Source: an uncultured Opitutia bacterium (GTDB taxonomy: Bacteria > Verrucomicrobiota > Verrucomicrobiia > Opitutales > UBA953). Taken from it: a DNA stretch of 5,963 nucleotides. A program made the position numbers and the translations under genes. Within the stretch, counting starts at the first letter, position 1, and each line of letters begins with the position of its first letter. The notes under the pieces were generated by a model that worked only from the letters and a program-made list of their open reading frames with translations, was not told the origin of the DNA and searched no databases. The DNA lies in assembly GCA_903882335.1 (NCBI GenBank), contig CAIRWP010000235.1:1-5963 (forward strand). The letters are read 5' to 3'. This document shows, one piece after another, positions 1 to 5,725 of the stretch.

Positions 1-1
1 A

Positions 2-40
2 ATCCCTCCCTCTCCGCCCGAAGGGTGGGGAGGGAGGGAT
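2..40. repeat. Long stem-loop 1 of the repeat block
   Basis: Positions 2-19 pair with 23-40 in a continuous 18-bp stem: ATCCCTCCCT against AGGGAGGGAT, then C/G pairs with two G-T wobbles, closing on a GAA loop. No T-tract follows, so it is not a standard intrinsic terminator on the plus strand. In a transcript from either strand it would fold strongly. Confidence 0.75.
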
Positions 41-47
41 GAGAACT

Positions 48-73
48 TGTTCGGTGAGCCCGCAGGGCGAACA
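48..73. repeat. Stem-loop arm with nested stems
   Basis: TGTTCG (48-53) pairs with CGAACA (68-73). Inside it GCCC (58-61) can pair with GGGC (65-68) around a GCA loop, with GTGA (54-57) left as a bulge; base 68 can serve either stem. This is the first of three arms between the two long hairpins. It overlaps the 27-nt sequence that recurs at 5699-5725. Confidence 0.55.
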
Positions 74-81
74 GGCAATGC
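55..81 (+). repeat. Dispersed 27-nt repeat, copy 1
   Basis: The sequence starts TGAGCCCGCAGGGCGAAC and ends CAATGC. It matches 5699-5725 at 24 of 27 positions without gaps; the differences are at 61, 73 and 75. In this copy it covers parts of two hairpin arms. Confidence 0.7.
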
Positions 82-92
82 CGCAGGCATTG
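76..92. repeat. Perfect 7-bp stem-loop, GCA loop
   Basis: CAATGCC (76-82) and GGCATTG (86-92) are perfect reverse complements around the loop GCA. It is the second of three consecutive arms. Confidence 0.65.
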
Positions 93-105
93 GGCCGTCA
101 GGCCC
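92..105. repeat. 5-bp stem-loop, GTCA loop
   Basis: GGGCC (92-96) pairs with GGCCC (101-105) around GTCA. It abuts the preceding arm and shares base 92 with it. It is followed by GGAGCGCAGCGTAGTC, which leads into the second long hairpin. Confidence 0.55.
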
Positions 106-122
106 GGAGCGCAGCGTAGTCA

Positions 123-161
123 ATCCCTCCCTCTCCGCGCGTAAGCGCGAGAGGAAGGGAT
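123..161. repeat. Long stem-loop 2 of the repeat block
   Basis: Positions 123-140 pair with 145-161 around a GTAA tetraloop. There is one C-A mismatch (129/155) and one bulged C (136). The left arm repeats bases 2-17 exactly, but the inner part differs (GCGC/GCGC here, CCC/GGG in hairpin 1). The two copies therefore diverged in sequence while keeping the stem, which suggests that structure is being conserved. Confidence 0.7.
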
Positions 162-162
162 G

Positions 163-416
163 AAGACTGTGACTACCCCAATCCGTTATTCCGCAGGTGA
201 GACGCACCTAGCTAGTGCATGAGCTCTCTAGCCTCAGAGTCGGCGGCTATCGATTAGACTGATAGGGCGCATCGGTTTTATCGACATACGCTACGATCGG
301 CGGTGTGGTACACTTTGTGCAATGAACTTTGCGCCGGCTTTCGCTGCCGATGCACGTTCTGAAAGCTTAATAGTTAATTTCACTTCATCCCCCAGACCCA
401 ACCCAAATAATAAACT
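163..416. other. Intergenic region with no gene seen
   Basis: I see no plausible coding sequence. It contains small imperfect palindromes: CTATC (247-251) / GATAG (261-265), and GTGT-GGT-ACAC at 303-313. From about 361 onwards it becomes AT-rich up to the start of the YiaA gene. It presumably holds that gene's promoter. No clear Shine-Dalgarno sequence precedes position 417. Confidence 0.6.
306..314 (+). promoter_or_regulatory. Possible extended -10 element upstream of the YiaA gene
   Basis: TGG followed by TACACT (309-314) fits an extended -10 pattern (TGnTAnAnT-like, four of six core bases). It sits inside the small palindrome GTGTGGTACAC. I find no good -35 box at normal spacing: TCGACA at 281-286 would give a 22-base spacer. 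Use would leave a leader of roughly 95 bases. This is a weak candidate only. Confidence 0.18.
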
Positions 417-803
417 ATGTCAAAACCCTCAGCAGCATTCGTCGGAGCCTCATGGCTGGCTCTCATTGTCGGTTCGCTTGGCTACTTAATCGGACTTTGG
501 CGCGCAGACGCCAAGGACATGCTCCTTAACGAAAAAGGGTTTTATTTCGTCGTGCTCATGTTCGGCCTTTTTTCCGTGGTCTCCTTGCAGAAGAGCGTCA
601 GAGACCGCTTGGATAACATCCCCGTCAGTGATATTTATTACGGAATCTGTTGGGGTGCGACGTTTATGTCCATTCTCTTACTCGTGGTCGGCTTATGGAA
701 TGCAAGTATCCTCCCTAGCGAAAAAGGCTATTACGCGTTCTCCTTCATGTTTGCCCTTTTCGGTGCGGTCGCCGTTCAAAAGAATACCCGCGACGGCGCT
801 TAA
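417..803 (+). CDS. yiaA: YiaA-type inner membrane protein (YiaAB two-helix domains)
   Basis: A 128-residue integral membrane protein of the YiaA/YiaB family, whose molecular function is unknown. It is an internal duplication. Each half has a hydrophobic helix ending in GLW, then an (N/S)EKG(F/Y)Y loop, then a second helix ending in QK-x-x-RD. These marks lie at about residues 26-28, 38-43 and 58-63 in the first half, and 92-94, 101-106 and 121-126 in the second. Predicted helices are about 7-28, 41-58, 74-94 and 104-120. The arrangement follows E. coli YiaA (as I recall it, about 145 residues), minus its C-terminal tail. The start is constrained by an in-frame TAA at 411-413. No Shine-Dalgarno is seen; the leader is A-rich. 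Hand counts on sample lines give near 50% GC, clearly below the large downstream genes. It is followed by its own terminator, so it is probably monocistronic. Confidence 0.88.
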   Translation: MSKPSAAFVGASWLALIVGSLGYLIGLWRADAKDMLLNEKGFYFVVLMFGLFSVVSLQKSVRDRLDNIPVSDIYYGICWGATFMSILLLVVGLWNASILPSEKGYYAFSFMFALFGAVAVQKNTRDGA

Positions 804-815
804 CTGCGTCAGTGT

Positions 816-833
816 CCGCGGCAGTGGCCGCGG
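816..833. repeat. GC-rich hairpin after the YiaA gene
   Basis: CCGCGGC (816-822) pairs perfectly with GCCGCGG (827-833) around the loop AGTG. It lies 12 bases after the stop codon and 11 bases before the intrinsic terminator, forming a tandem pair of hairpins in the 3' end of the transcript. It has no T-tract. It may protect the mRNA 3' end or simply be another intergenic palindrome. Confidence 0.55.
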
Positions 834-844
834 CTGAATACTCT

Positions 845-881
845 AGAGGCGGTGTGCGCAGGCACACTGCCTCTCGTTTTT
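845..881 (+). terminator. Rho-independent terminator of the YiaA gene
   Basis: A 12-bp stem, AGAGGCGGTGTG (845-856) against CACACTGCCTCT (863-874), has one G-T wobble (851/868) and a six-base loop CGCAGG. After CG comes TTTTT (877-881). Stem length, GC content and T-tract all fit an intrinsic terminator on the plus strand. It separates the YiaA gene from everything downstream. Confidence 0.85.
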
Positions 882-949
882 GGGAGTTAAGCTGACGGCT
901 AGAGGCCAGGAGCACAGGTCCCCCTTGCGGGTTATCTTGGCGTGGGCAC

Positions 950-1195
950 ATGGAGCCTATGCCTAAAAAGAAGAACTTCCCAAAGACTCTACCCGCCGCG
1001 GTCGCGTATTGCCTGAAGACCTTGAACGTCGGGACACTCAAGGAAATCGCGCTGCTGGAGGCCATGGGCGCCTGGCACCCCGACGATGCGTCCGCCCCGA
1101 TTCTCGAAGCCTTGGTCGCCTACTTGCGCAAGCACAAGGACTGGAAGCTCCGCCGTCGGCTGCTTCGGGCGGCGAAGCCGGACTCAGCCCCCTGA
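950..1195 (+). CDS. Small basic hypothetical protein
   Basis: An 81-residue protein (78 if the ATG at 959 is used) that I do not recognise. It opens with a Lys cluster (PKKK), then PKTLPAAVAYCLKTL and a run of apparent amphipathic helices. It ends in a basic stretch (KLRRRLLRAAKP). There is no signal peptide or membrane segment, so it should be cytoplasmic. Codon third positions are strongly G/C, as in the large downstream genes, which argues for real coding. The N-terminal PKTL-x-x-AV-x-Y part vaguely recalls small DUF6794-like proteins, but this is memory-based and weak. A GGAG lies three bases before the second ATG, too close to decide the start. It follows the YiaA terminator and precedes the next gene by 68 bases, so it may have its own promoter. 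Confidence 0.6.
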   Translation: MEPMPKKKNFPKTLPAAVAYCLKTLNVGTLKEIALLEAMGAWHPDDASAPILEALVAYLRKHKDWKLRRRLLRAAKPDSAP

Positions 1196-1239
1196 TCTCG
1201 GGCTAACCCTCGCTAGGAGCCTTTCCCCTTGTCAGGGGT

Positions 1240-1275
1240 GGGGGTGCCTTTAACTCTCATCCCATGGGCACCCCT
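1240..1275 (+). promoter_or_regulatory. GC-rich hairpin holding the start codon in its loop
   Basis: GGGGTGCC (1241-1248) is perfectly complementary to GGCACCCC (1267-1274), and a G-T pair (1240/1275) extends the stem to 9 bp. The 18-base loop ends with the ATG at 1264-1266. No Shine-Dalgarno lies between 1249 and 1263. In mRNA this could limit or tune initiation of the large gene. An alternative, weaker hairpin (CCCCT 1225-1229 / AGGGG 1234-1238) sits just upstream. The pairing is seen; any regulatory effect is inferred. Confidence 0.35.
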
Positions 1276-4200
1276 CCCATCGGATCGGCCTTGCGGCGCG
1301 GTCGGCTCCTTGGCCGCTCGGTCTGGCTTCTCGCGGTCGCCACCCTCGCGTCGGCCGACGATTTTAGCGCCCAAGTCCGGCCGATTCTGCAGGAATCCTG
1401 CTTGGACTGTCATTCGACGAAGAAGCAAAAGGGGGACCTCGATCTGGAGCGTTTCACTTCGTTGGCTGAGGTGCAGCGTGACCCGAAGGTCTGGGAAGCG
1501 GTCGCGGAGCAGGTTGCCTCAGGGGAGATGCCGCCGAAGAAGGAGAAGCTGCTCTCGACGGCCGCGAAGAAGGTGCTGCTTGATTGGACGCATAAGACGC
1601 TCGAGGAGAGCGCCCTCGCCAACGCCGGCGACCCGGGTCCGGTCGTGCTCCGCCGTCTCTCGAATGCCGAATACACTTATGCGGTGCGTGACCTGACGGG
1701 GTTGGCCTCCCTGGACCCGGCCCGGGAGTTCCCCGTCGACGGTTCCGCCGGCGAAGGCTTCACGAATGTCGGGTCCGCGTTGGCGATGTCCCCGGGCCTC
1801 CTGGCCAAGTACCTCGACGCGGCCAAAGAAGTCGCGCAACACGCCGTACCGTTGGCCGATGGCATCGCGTTCTCCGCGAAGACGACCAAGCGCGACTGGA
1901 CCAACGAGAAACTTGCCGCGATCAAGGCCTTCTACGCCCGCTACAGCGGGACGGCCAAAGGGGAGAGCCGCCTCGTGCAAGGCATCAAGGTGGACGTGAC
2001 CGGCGGGGAGGGGCGCTTGCCGCTGGCCCGCTACCTCACGGCCACGTTGATGTATCGCGAGGACTTGCGCACGGGCCCGAAGTCGGTCGCGCAGTTGGCC
2101 GCGCAACTCGACCTCAACGCCAAGTACCTCGGCCAGCTCTGGGCCGTGCTCAATGACCCCAAGCCCTCGCTCTTCCTCGAACCGATCCGAGCTTCGTGGC
2201 GTCAAGCCCAGCCGGCCGACGTTCCGGCTTTGGTGGCAGCGATCAATGCTTGGCAGGGCTCGCTCAGCCGTTTCGGCGCGATCGGCCATATCGGCAAGGT
2301 CAACGGACCCGCGGGGTGGCAATTACCGGTGAATCCGATCGTCACCGCCGAGGACTTTCGGGTGGCGGTCCCCGGGGGCGCCGCGCCCAAGGCTTACCTG
2401 GTCTCGTTCGCCCTGCGCACCGATCGGCCGCCGGCCAAACTCACCTGGGGCAAGGCGCGCGTGGTGGTGAAGGGTAAGCCCGACATCGCCGTCGCCCTGC
2501 CGGCGGACACCTCCCGCGGGGTCATTGAGGTGACGCTGCCGGGCGGACTGCCCAAGGGAGCCGAATTCTTGGTCGAGTGCCGCCTGGCTAAGGATGTCAG
2601 TGAGGGGGCCTGCCTGCAAGCGAGGGTGCTGACCGCCCCGCCGCCCGCGGAGCTTTCGTTGGTCCCGACGCAAGCACCGATCAACAAGAAGAAAGGGGGC
2701 CTCTGGAGCGATGGCGAGGGCGCGATGGGCTTCGCCGCGCCGCTGCTGGCGGCGGAAGGTGGCAAGGCCCGGCAGGAGCTGCTCCGTGCGGCCCAGGAAT
2801 TCCGCGAGGTGTTCCCCGTCGCGCTCTGTTATGCCCGCGTGGTGCCGGTCGACGAAGTCGTCACCCTGACCTTGTTTTACCGCGAGGACGACGTCCTGCG
2901 GCGGCTGATGTTGGACGAGGCGGCCACGGCCGAATTGGAGCGCCTCTGGGCGGAGCTCCATTTCGTGAGCCAAGACGCTTTTCAACTGGTCGAGTCGTTC
3001 GACGCTTTGTACCAATTCGCCACGCAGGACGCCAATCCCAACGCCTTCGAGCCCTTGCGTCAGCCGATCAAGCGCCGGGCCGCCGAATTCCAGCAGGAAC
3101 TCCTCATCGCCGAACCCAAGCATGTCGATGCTGTCGTAGGCCTCGCCGCCGAAGCCTGGCGCCGTCCCCTCAAGGAGGGGGAGGCCGAGCAGCTGCGCGC
3201 CCTCTACCAAGATCTCCGCAAGCAGGATTTGCCGCATGACCTCGCCGTCCGCCGGCTGATTGCGCGCGTGCTGGTTTCGTCAGCCTTCCTCTATCGCGGT
3301 GAGAAGGCCGCCGCCGGTGAGAAGGCCGCGCCAGTCAACGACTGGGAACTCGCCACGCGCCTGAGCTTCTTCCTCTGGTCCTCTGCGCCTGACGCCGAAC
3401 TACGTGCGCTCGCCGCCTCGGGCAAACTGCATGAGCCCGCGGTGCTCGCCGCCCAGATGCGTCGCATGGTCAAAGATGCCAAGTCCGAGCGACTTGCTCG
3501 TGAGTTCGGCTGCCAGTGGCTTCACGTGCGCGACGTCGCCACCCTCGATGAGAAGAGCGAGCGCCACTTCCCGACCTTCCTGTCCTTGCGGGGTGCGATG
3601 CAGGAGGAGGCCGAGCGCTTCCTCGCCGACTTCTTCCAACAGGATCGCCCGGTACGCTCGCTCCTCGATGCCGACCACGTGTTCGTGAACGGCCCGCTGG
3701 CCCGTCACTATGGACTCAAGCCGGTGGGCGAAGGCTGGCAGCGGATCGATGGGGTGCGGGCCCAAGGTCGCGGCGGCATCCTCGCTTTCGCCGCCACGCT
3801 CGCCAAGCAGAGCGGCGCCTCCCGCACCAGCCCCATCCTGCGCGGCAACTGGCTGAGCGAAGTTTTGCTGGGGGAGAAACTCCCCCGTCCGCCCAAGGGC
3901 GTCCCGCTCCTGCCCGAAACCGCCCCGCCGGGCCTGACCGAGCGTCAGTTGATCGCTCAGCATAGCCGCGACCCCGCGTGCGCGCGCTGCCACGTCCGCA
4001 TCGACCCGTTCGGCTTCGCCTTGGAAGGCTTTGATGCCATCGGGCGGGTCCGGGCGACGGATACCACCGGCCTGGCGATCGATAACCGTGCCGTCTTGCC
4101 GGGCGGCGTGGCGGTCGATGGCTTAAACGGTCTGCGCGATTACCTCGTAACGCAACGGCGCGACGACTTCCTCCGCCAGTTCAGCCGTAAGTTGCTCGGT

Positions 4201-4365
4201 TATGCCCTCGGGCGGTCCGTGCAGCTTTCCGATAAGCCTCTGGTCGACGCCCTGGTCGCCCGGCTCCAGACCGGCGAAGGCCGAGTGAGTGGGGCGCTCG
4301 AACTCATCGTGCTCAGCCCGCAGTTCCGCGAGGTACGTGGCCGCGACTTCAAAACGAATCACTGA
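1264..4365 (+). CDS. Exported DUF1587/1595/1592/1588/1585 cytochrome-like protein
   Basis: A 1033-residue protein of the DUF1592 family, common in Planctomycetota and Verrucomicrobiota; its reaction is not established. A Sec-type signal (Arg-rich start, hydrophobic VWLLAVATLASA, likely cleavage near residue 31) points to export. A PSCyt1-like haem domain follows, with C46-x-x-C49-H50, KKQKGDLDLERF (53-64) and candidate axial Met89 in SGEMPP. Then come DUF1587 (about 127-190, RRLSNAEYTYAVRDLTG), a long central region (about 200-620), DUF1595 (about 620-680, AWRRPLKEGEAEQL), DUF1592 (about 692-815, ELATRLSFFLWSS) and DUF1588 (about 830-930, GILAFAATLAKQSGASRTSP). DUF1588 includes a second CxxCH at 906-910 before RIDPFGFALEGFD. 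DUF1585 ends the protein (about 960-1022). An in-frame stop at 1204-1206 and no better start support ATG 1264. The DUF1552 gene starts five bases after its stop. Confidence 0.92.
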   Translation: MGTPPIGSALRRGRLLGRSVWLLAVATLASADDFSAQVRPILQESCLDCHSTKKQKGDLDLERFTSLAEVQRDPKVWEAVAEQVASGEMPPKKEKLLSTAAKKVLLDWTHKTLEESALANAGDPGPVVLRRLSNAEYTYAVRDLTGLASLDPAREFPVDGSAGEGFTNVGSALAMSPGLLAKYLDAAKEVAQHAVPLADGIAFSAKTTKRDWTNEKLAAIKAFYARYSGTAKGESRLVQGIKVDVTGGEGRLPLARYLTATLMYREDLRTGPKSVAQLAAQLDLNAKYLGQLWAVLNDPKPSLFLEPIRASWRQAQPADVPALVAAINAWQGSLSRFGAIGHIGKVNGPAGWQLPVNPIVTAEDFRVAVPGGAAPKAYLVSFALRTDRPPAKLTWGKARVVVKGKPDIAVALPADTSRGVIEVTLPGGLPKGAEFLVECRLAKDVSEGACLQARVLTAPPPAELSLVPTQAPINKKKGGLWSDGEGAMGFAAPLLAAEGGKARQELLRAAQEFREVFPVALCYARVVPVDEVVTLTLFYREDDVLRRLMLDEAATAELERLWAELHFVSQDAFQLVESFDALYQFATQDANPNAFEPLRQPIKRRAAEFQQELLIAEPKHVDAVVGLAAEAWRRPLKEGEAEQLRALYQDLRKQDLPHDLAVRRLIARVLVSSAFLYRGEKAAAGEKAAPVNDWELATRLSFFLWSSAPDAELRALAASGKLHEPAVLAAQMRRMVKDAKSERLAREFGCQWLHVRDVATLDEKSERHFPTFLSLRGAMQEEAERFLADFFQQDRPVRSLLDADHVFVNGPLARHYGLKPVGEGWQRIDGVRAQGRGGILAFAATLAKQSGASRTSPILRGNWLSEVLLGEKLPRPPKGVPLLPETAPPGLTERQLIAQHSRDPACARCHVRIDPFGFALEGFDAIGRVRATDTTGLAIDNRAVLPGGVAVDGLNGLRDYLVTQRRDDFLRQFSRKLLGYALGRSVQLSDKPLVDALVARLQTGEGRVSGALELIVLSPQFREVRGRDFKTNH
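1399..1413 (+). other. N-terminal c-type haem motif CxxCH
   Basis: These bases encode C-L-D-C-H, residues 46-50 of the large exported protein, about 15 residues after the predicted signal cleavage site. The motif is intact and is followed by the KxKGDLDL sequence usual for planctomycete-type cytochrome domains. Covalent haem attachment in the periplasm is expected from the family. Confidence 0.75.
3979..3993 (+). other. Second CxxCH motif, in DUF1588
   Basis: These bases encode C-A-R-C-H, residues 906-910, directly before RIDPFGFALEGFDAIG. A CxxCH at this place is a regular part of the DUF1588 domain. Whether it binds haem or is structural is not known to me. Confidence 0.6.
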
Positions 4366-4369
4366 TTTT

Positions 4370-5701
4370 ATGAATAAGCACCAATTCAGCCGGCGGACTT
4401 TCCTGCGAGGGATGGGCGTGACCATGGCGTTGCCGTGGCTCGAGTCCGCCAATGTCTGGGGCGACGAGCCGAAGAAGGACCGGCCCGCCAGCGAGGCGCC
4501 GGTGCGCATCGCCACGCTCTTTTCCGGTAACGGTTTCCACTCGAAGGAATGGTGGGCGAAAGGGGAGGGCCAGGGTATGGAACTCGGCAAGGTGCTGACC
4601 CCGCTGAAGGACTTCCGGACCAAGCTGCTCTTCGTCAAGGGTCTCTACCATGAGGAGGCCCGCAAGGGGAACATCCACAGCTCGCAGACCGGCAACCTGC
4701 TCTCCGGTGCGCCCATCACCTCGGGGGGAGAGATCCGCTCCGGGACCAGTTTCGACCAGATGGTCGCGCAGACCTACGGTCGCTCGACCAAGGTGCCGAG
4801 TCTCGTGCTCGGCTGCGAACGCTCGTTCCCCGGGGTGCACAAGAATTACTCGATGCTGTACAGCTCGCACATCTCGTGGAGCTCGCCGACGACCCCGACC
4901 CCGCTGGAGATCTACCCGGCCCTCGCCTTTGATCGACTCTTCAAGGATGCCGCCGCGCCCGGCGACCGCAGCGTGCTCGACGCGGTGCTGGGTGAGGCGG
5001 GAGACCTTCGCCGTAACGTCAGCCAGACCGACCGTCAGAAGCTTGATGAGTACCTCGACTCCGTGCGCGACGTCGAGAAGCGTATCGAGTCGGCCGGTCA
5101 GCGTGGCGAGTTGCAGGGCTGGCGTCCGACGCTCGACCGCCCGGACATCAAGCGGCCCGCCGACGGTATCCCGCAGGATATCGCGGAGCACATGCGCCTC
5201 ATGTGCGACATCTTGGTGCTGGGCTTTCAGACCGACACCACCCGCGTGACCACGCTCAAGCTCAACAACGATCATAGTGCGCTGCGCTTCCCCCATATCA
5301 CCTCCTTGCAGCAGCCCGGCCACGGCATCGATTACATGATTCACCACCTCCTGTCGCACTCCGACGGCCAGGACTGGCTCAAGATCAACCAGTTTTTCAT
5401 GGAGCAGGTCGCCTACCTTGCCCGCAAGATGGAGGCCATCCAGGAAGGCCCGCGCACGCTGCTGGATAATACCATGCTGATGCACTGTTCCAGCATGATG
5501 GCTGGGGCGAAGCACGACAACGACCAGCTCCCCGTCGTCGTGCTCGGCGGCGCCGGCGGTCGGATCAAGGGTGGCCGCGTGCTGGATTACACCGGCAAGC
5601 CCGATCGCCAACTTTGCCGCCTGTTCATGTCGCTCATGGACAAGGTTGAAGTCCGCCCGAAGACCTTCGGCGACGCTAAGCAGATGCTCCAGGAAGTCTG
5701 A
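4370..5701 (+). CDS. DUF1552 (HXXSHH-family) Tat-exported protein
   Basis: A 443-residue protein of the DUF1552/HXXSHH family, usual length about 430-460. The function is unknown; it regularly neighbours DUF1592-type genes. The ATG at 4370 is preferred over an in-frame ATG at 4289. It puts a twin-arginine motif (SRRTFLRG, residues 7-14) near the N terminus, followed by GMGVTMALPWL, and it avoids 76 bases of overlap with the upstream gene. Family landmarks are GTSFDQMVAQ (125-134), the NYSMLYSSHISW stretch (159-170), EYLDSVRDVEKRI (227-239), TDTTRVTTLKL (288-298) and LPVVVLGGAGGRIKGGR (387-403). The signature motif reads H326-L-L-S329-H330-S331, so the last His is Ser. The gene starts four bases after the upstream stop with no Shine-Dalgarno, which suggests translational coupling. 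Its stop codon lies inside a dispersed repeat. Confidence 0.93.
   Translation: MNKHQFSRRTFLRGMGVTMALPWLESANVWGDEPKKDRPASEAPVRIATLFSGNGFHSKEWWAKGEGQGMELGKVLTPLKDFRTKLLFVKGLYHEEARKGNIHSSQTGNLLSGAPITSGGEIRSGTSFDQMVAQTYGRSTKVPSLVLGCERSFPGVHKNYSMLYSSHISWSSPTTPTPLEIYPALAFDRLFKDAAAPGDRSVLDAVLGEAGDLRRNVSQTDRQKLDEYLDSVRDVEKRIESAGQRGELQGWRPTLDRPDIKRPADGIPQDIAEHMRLMCDILVLGFQTDTTRVTTLKLNNDHSALRFPHITSLQQPGHGIDYMIHHLLSHSDGQDWLKINQFFMEQVAYLARKMEAIQEGPRTLLDNTMLMHCSSMMAGAKHDNDQLPVVVLGGAGGRIKGGRVLDYTGKPDRQLCRLFMSLMDKVEVRPKTFGDAKQMLQEV
5345..5362 (+). other. HXXSHH motif variant (HLLSHS)
   Basis: These bases encode residues 326-331. The family name describes H-x-x-S-H-H; here the first His, the Ser and the second His are kept, and the third His is Ser. 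The residue before the motif is also His (H325), as I recall for many relatives. The flanking sequence (LKINQFFMEQVAYL) is otherwise normal for the family. Confidence 0.65.
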
Positions 5702-5725
5702 GCCGGCAGGGCGAACGGACAATGC
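5699..5725 (+). repeat. Dispersed 27-nt repeat, copy 2, starting at a stop codon
   Basis: It matches 55-81 at 24 of 27 positions without gaps; the identity begins with the TGA that terminates the DUF1552 gene. Upstream of the TGA the two sites do not match. In this copy the GCCC/GGGC arm is weakened (GCCGGCAGGGC). Confidence 0.7.

Larger units (their letters stand above)
1..162. repeat. Hairpin-rich intergenic repeat block
   Basis: No gene is visible here. A perfect 17-nt direct repeat (AATCCCTCCCTCTCCGC) occurs at 1-17 and 122-138, an offset of 121. Each copy is the left arm of a long stem-loop ending in GGGATGA. Between the two lie three smaller stem-loops with GCA or GTCA loops. A short pair GTAGTC (116-121) / GACTAC (171-176) brackets the second large hairpin. 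This arrangement resembles REP or other dispersed palindromic intergenic elements. Because the window starts at the first base of the direct repeat, the unit could continue leftwards. Membership in a genome-wide family is inferred, not seen. Confidence 0.7.

Noticed and set aside
1..176. CRISPR array or tRNA-like cloverleaf in the repeat block
   Set aside because: Only two direct repeats with a palindromic interior are present, with no regular spacers. The arms do not match tRNA stem lengths, and no anticodon or T-loop signature is visible.
745..1065. Minus-strand open frame across the terminator region
   Set aside because: It runs through the clear intrinsic terminator and opposite two plus-strand genes, with no recognisable protein features.
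1225..1238. CCCCT/AGGGG hairpin as a terminator for the small hypothetical gene
   Set aside because: The stem is only 5 bp and no T-tract follows, so intrinsic termination is not supported.
1519..3237. Minus-strand open frames (267 and 304 codons) within the large exported protein gene
   Set aside because: They lie wholly opposite recognised conserved domains, show no family features, and are expected in high-GC coding DNA.
4289..4369. Longer N terminus for the DUF1552 protein starting at 4289
   Set aside because: It would place 27 non-family residues before a canonical twin-arginine signal and overlap the upstream gene. The ATG at 4370 fits the family far better.
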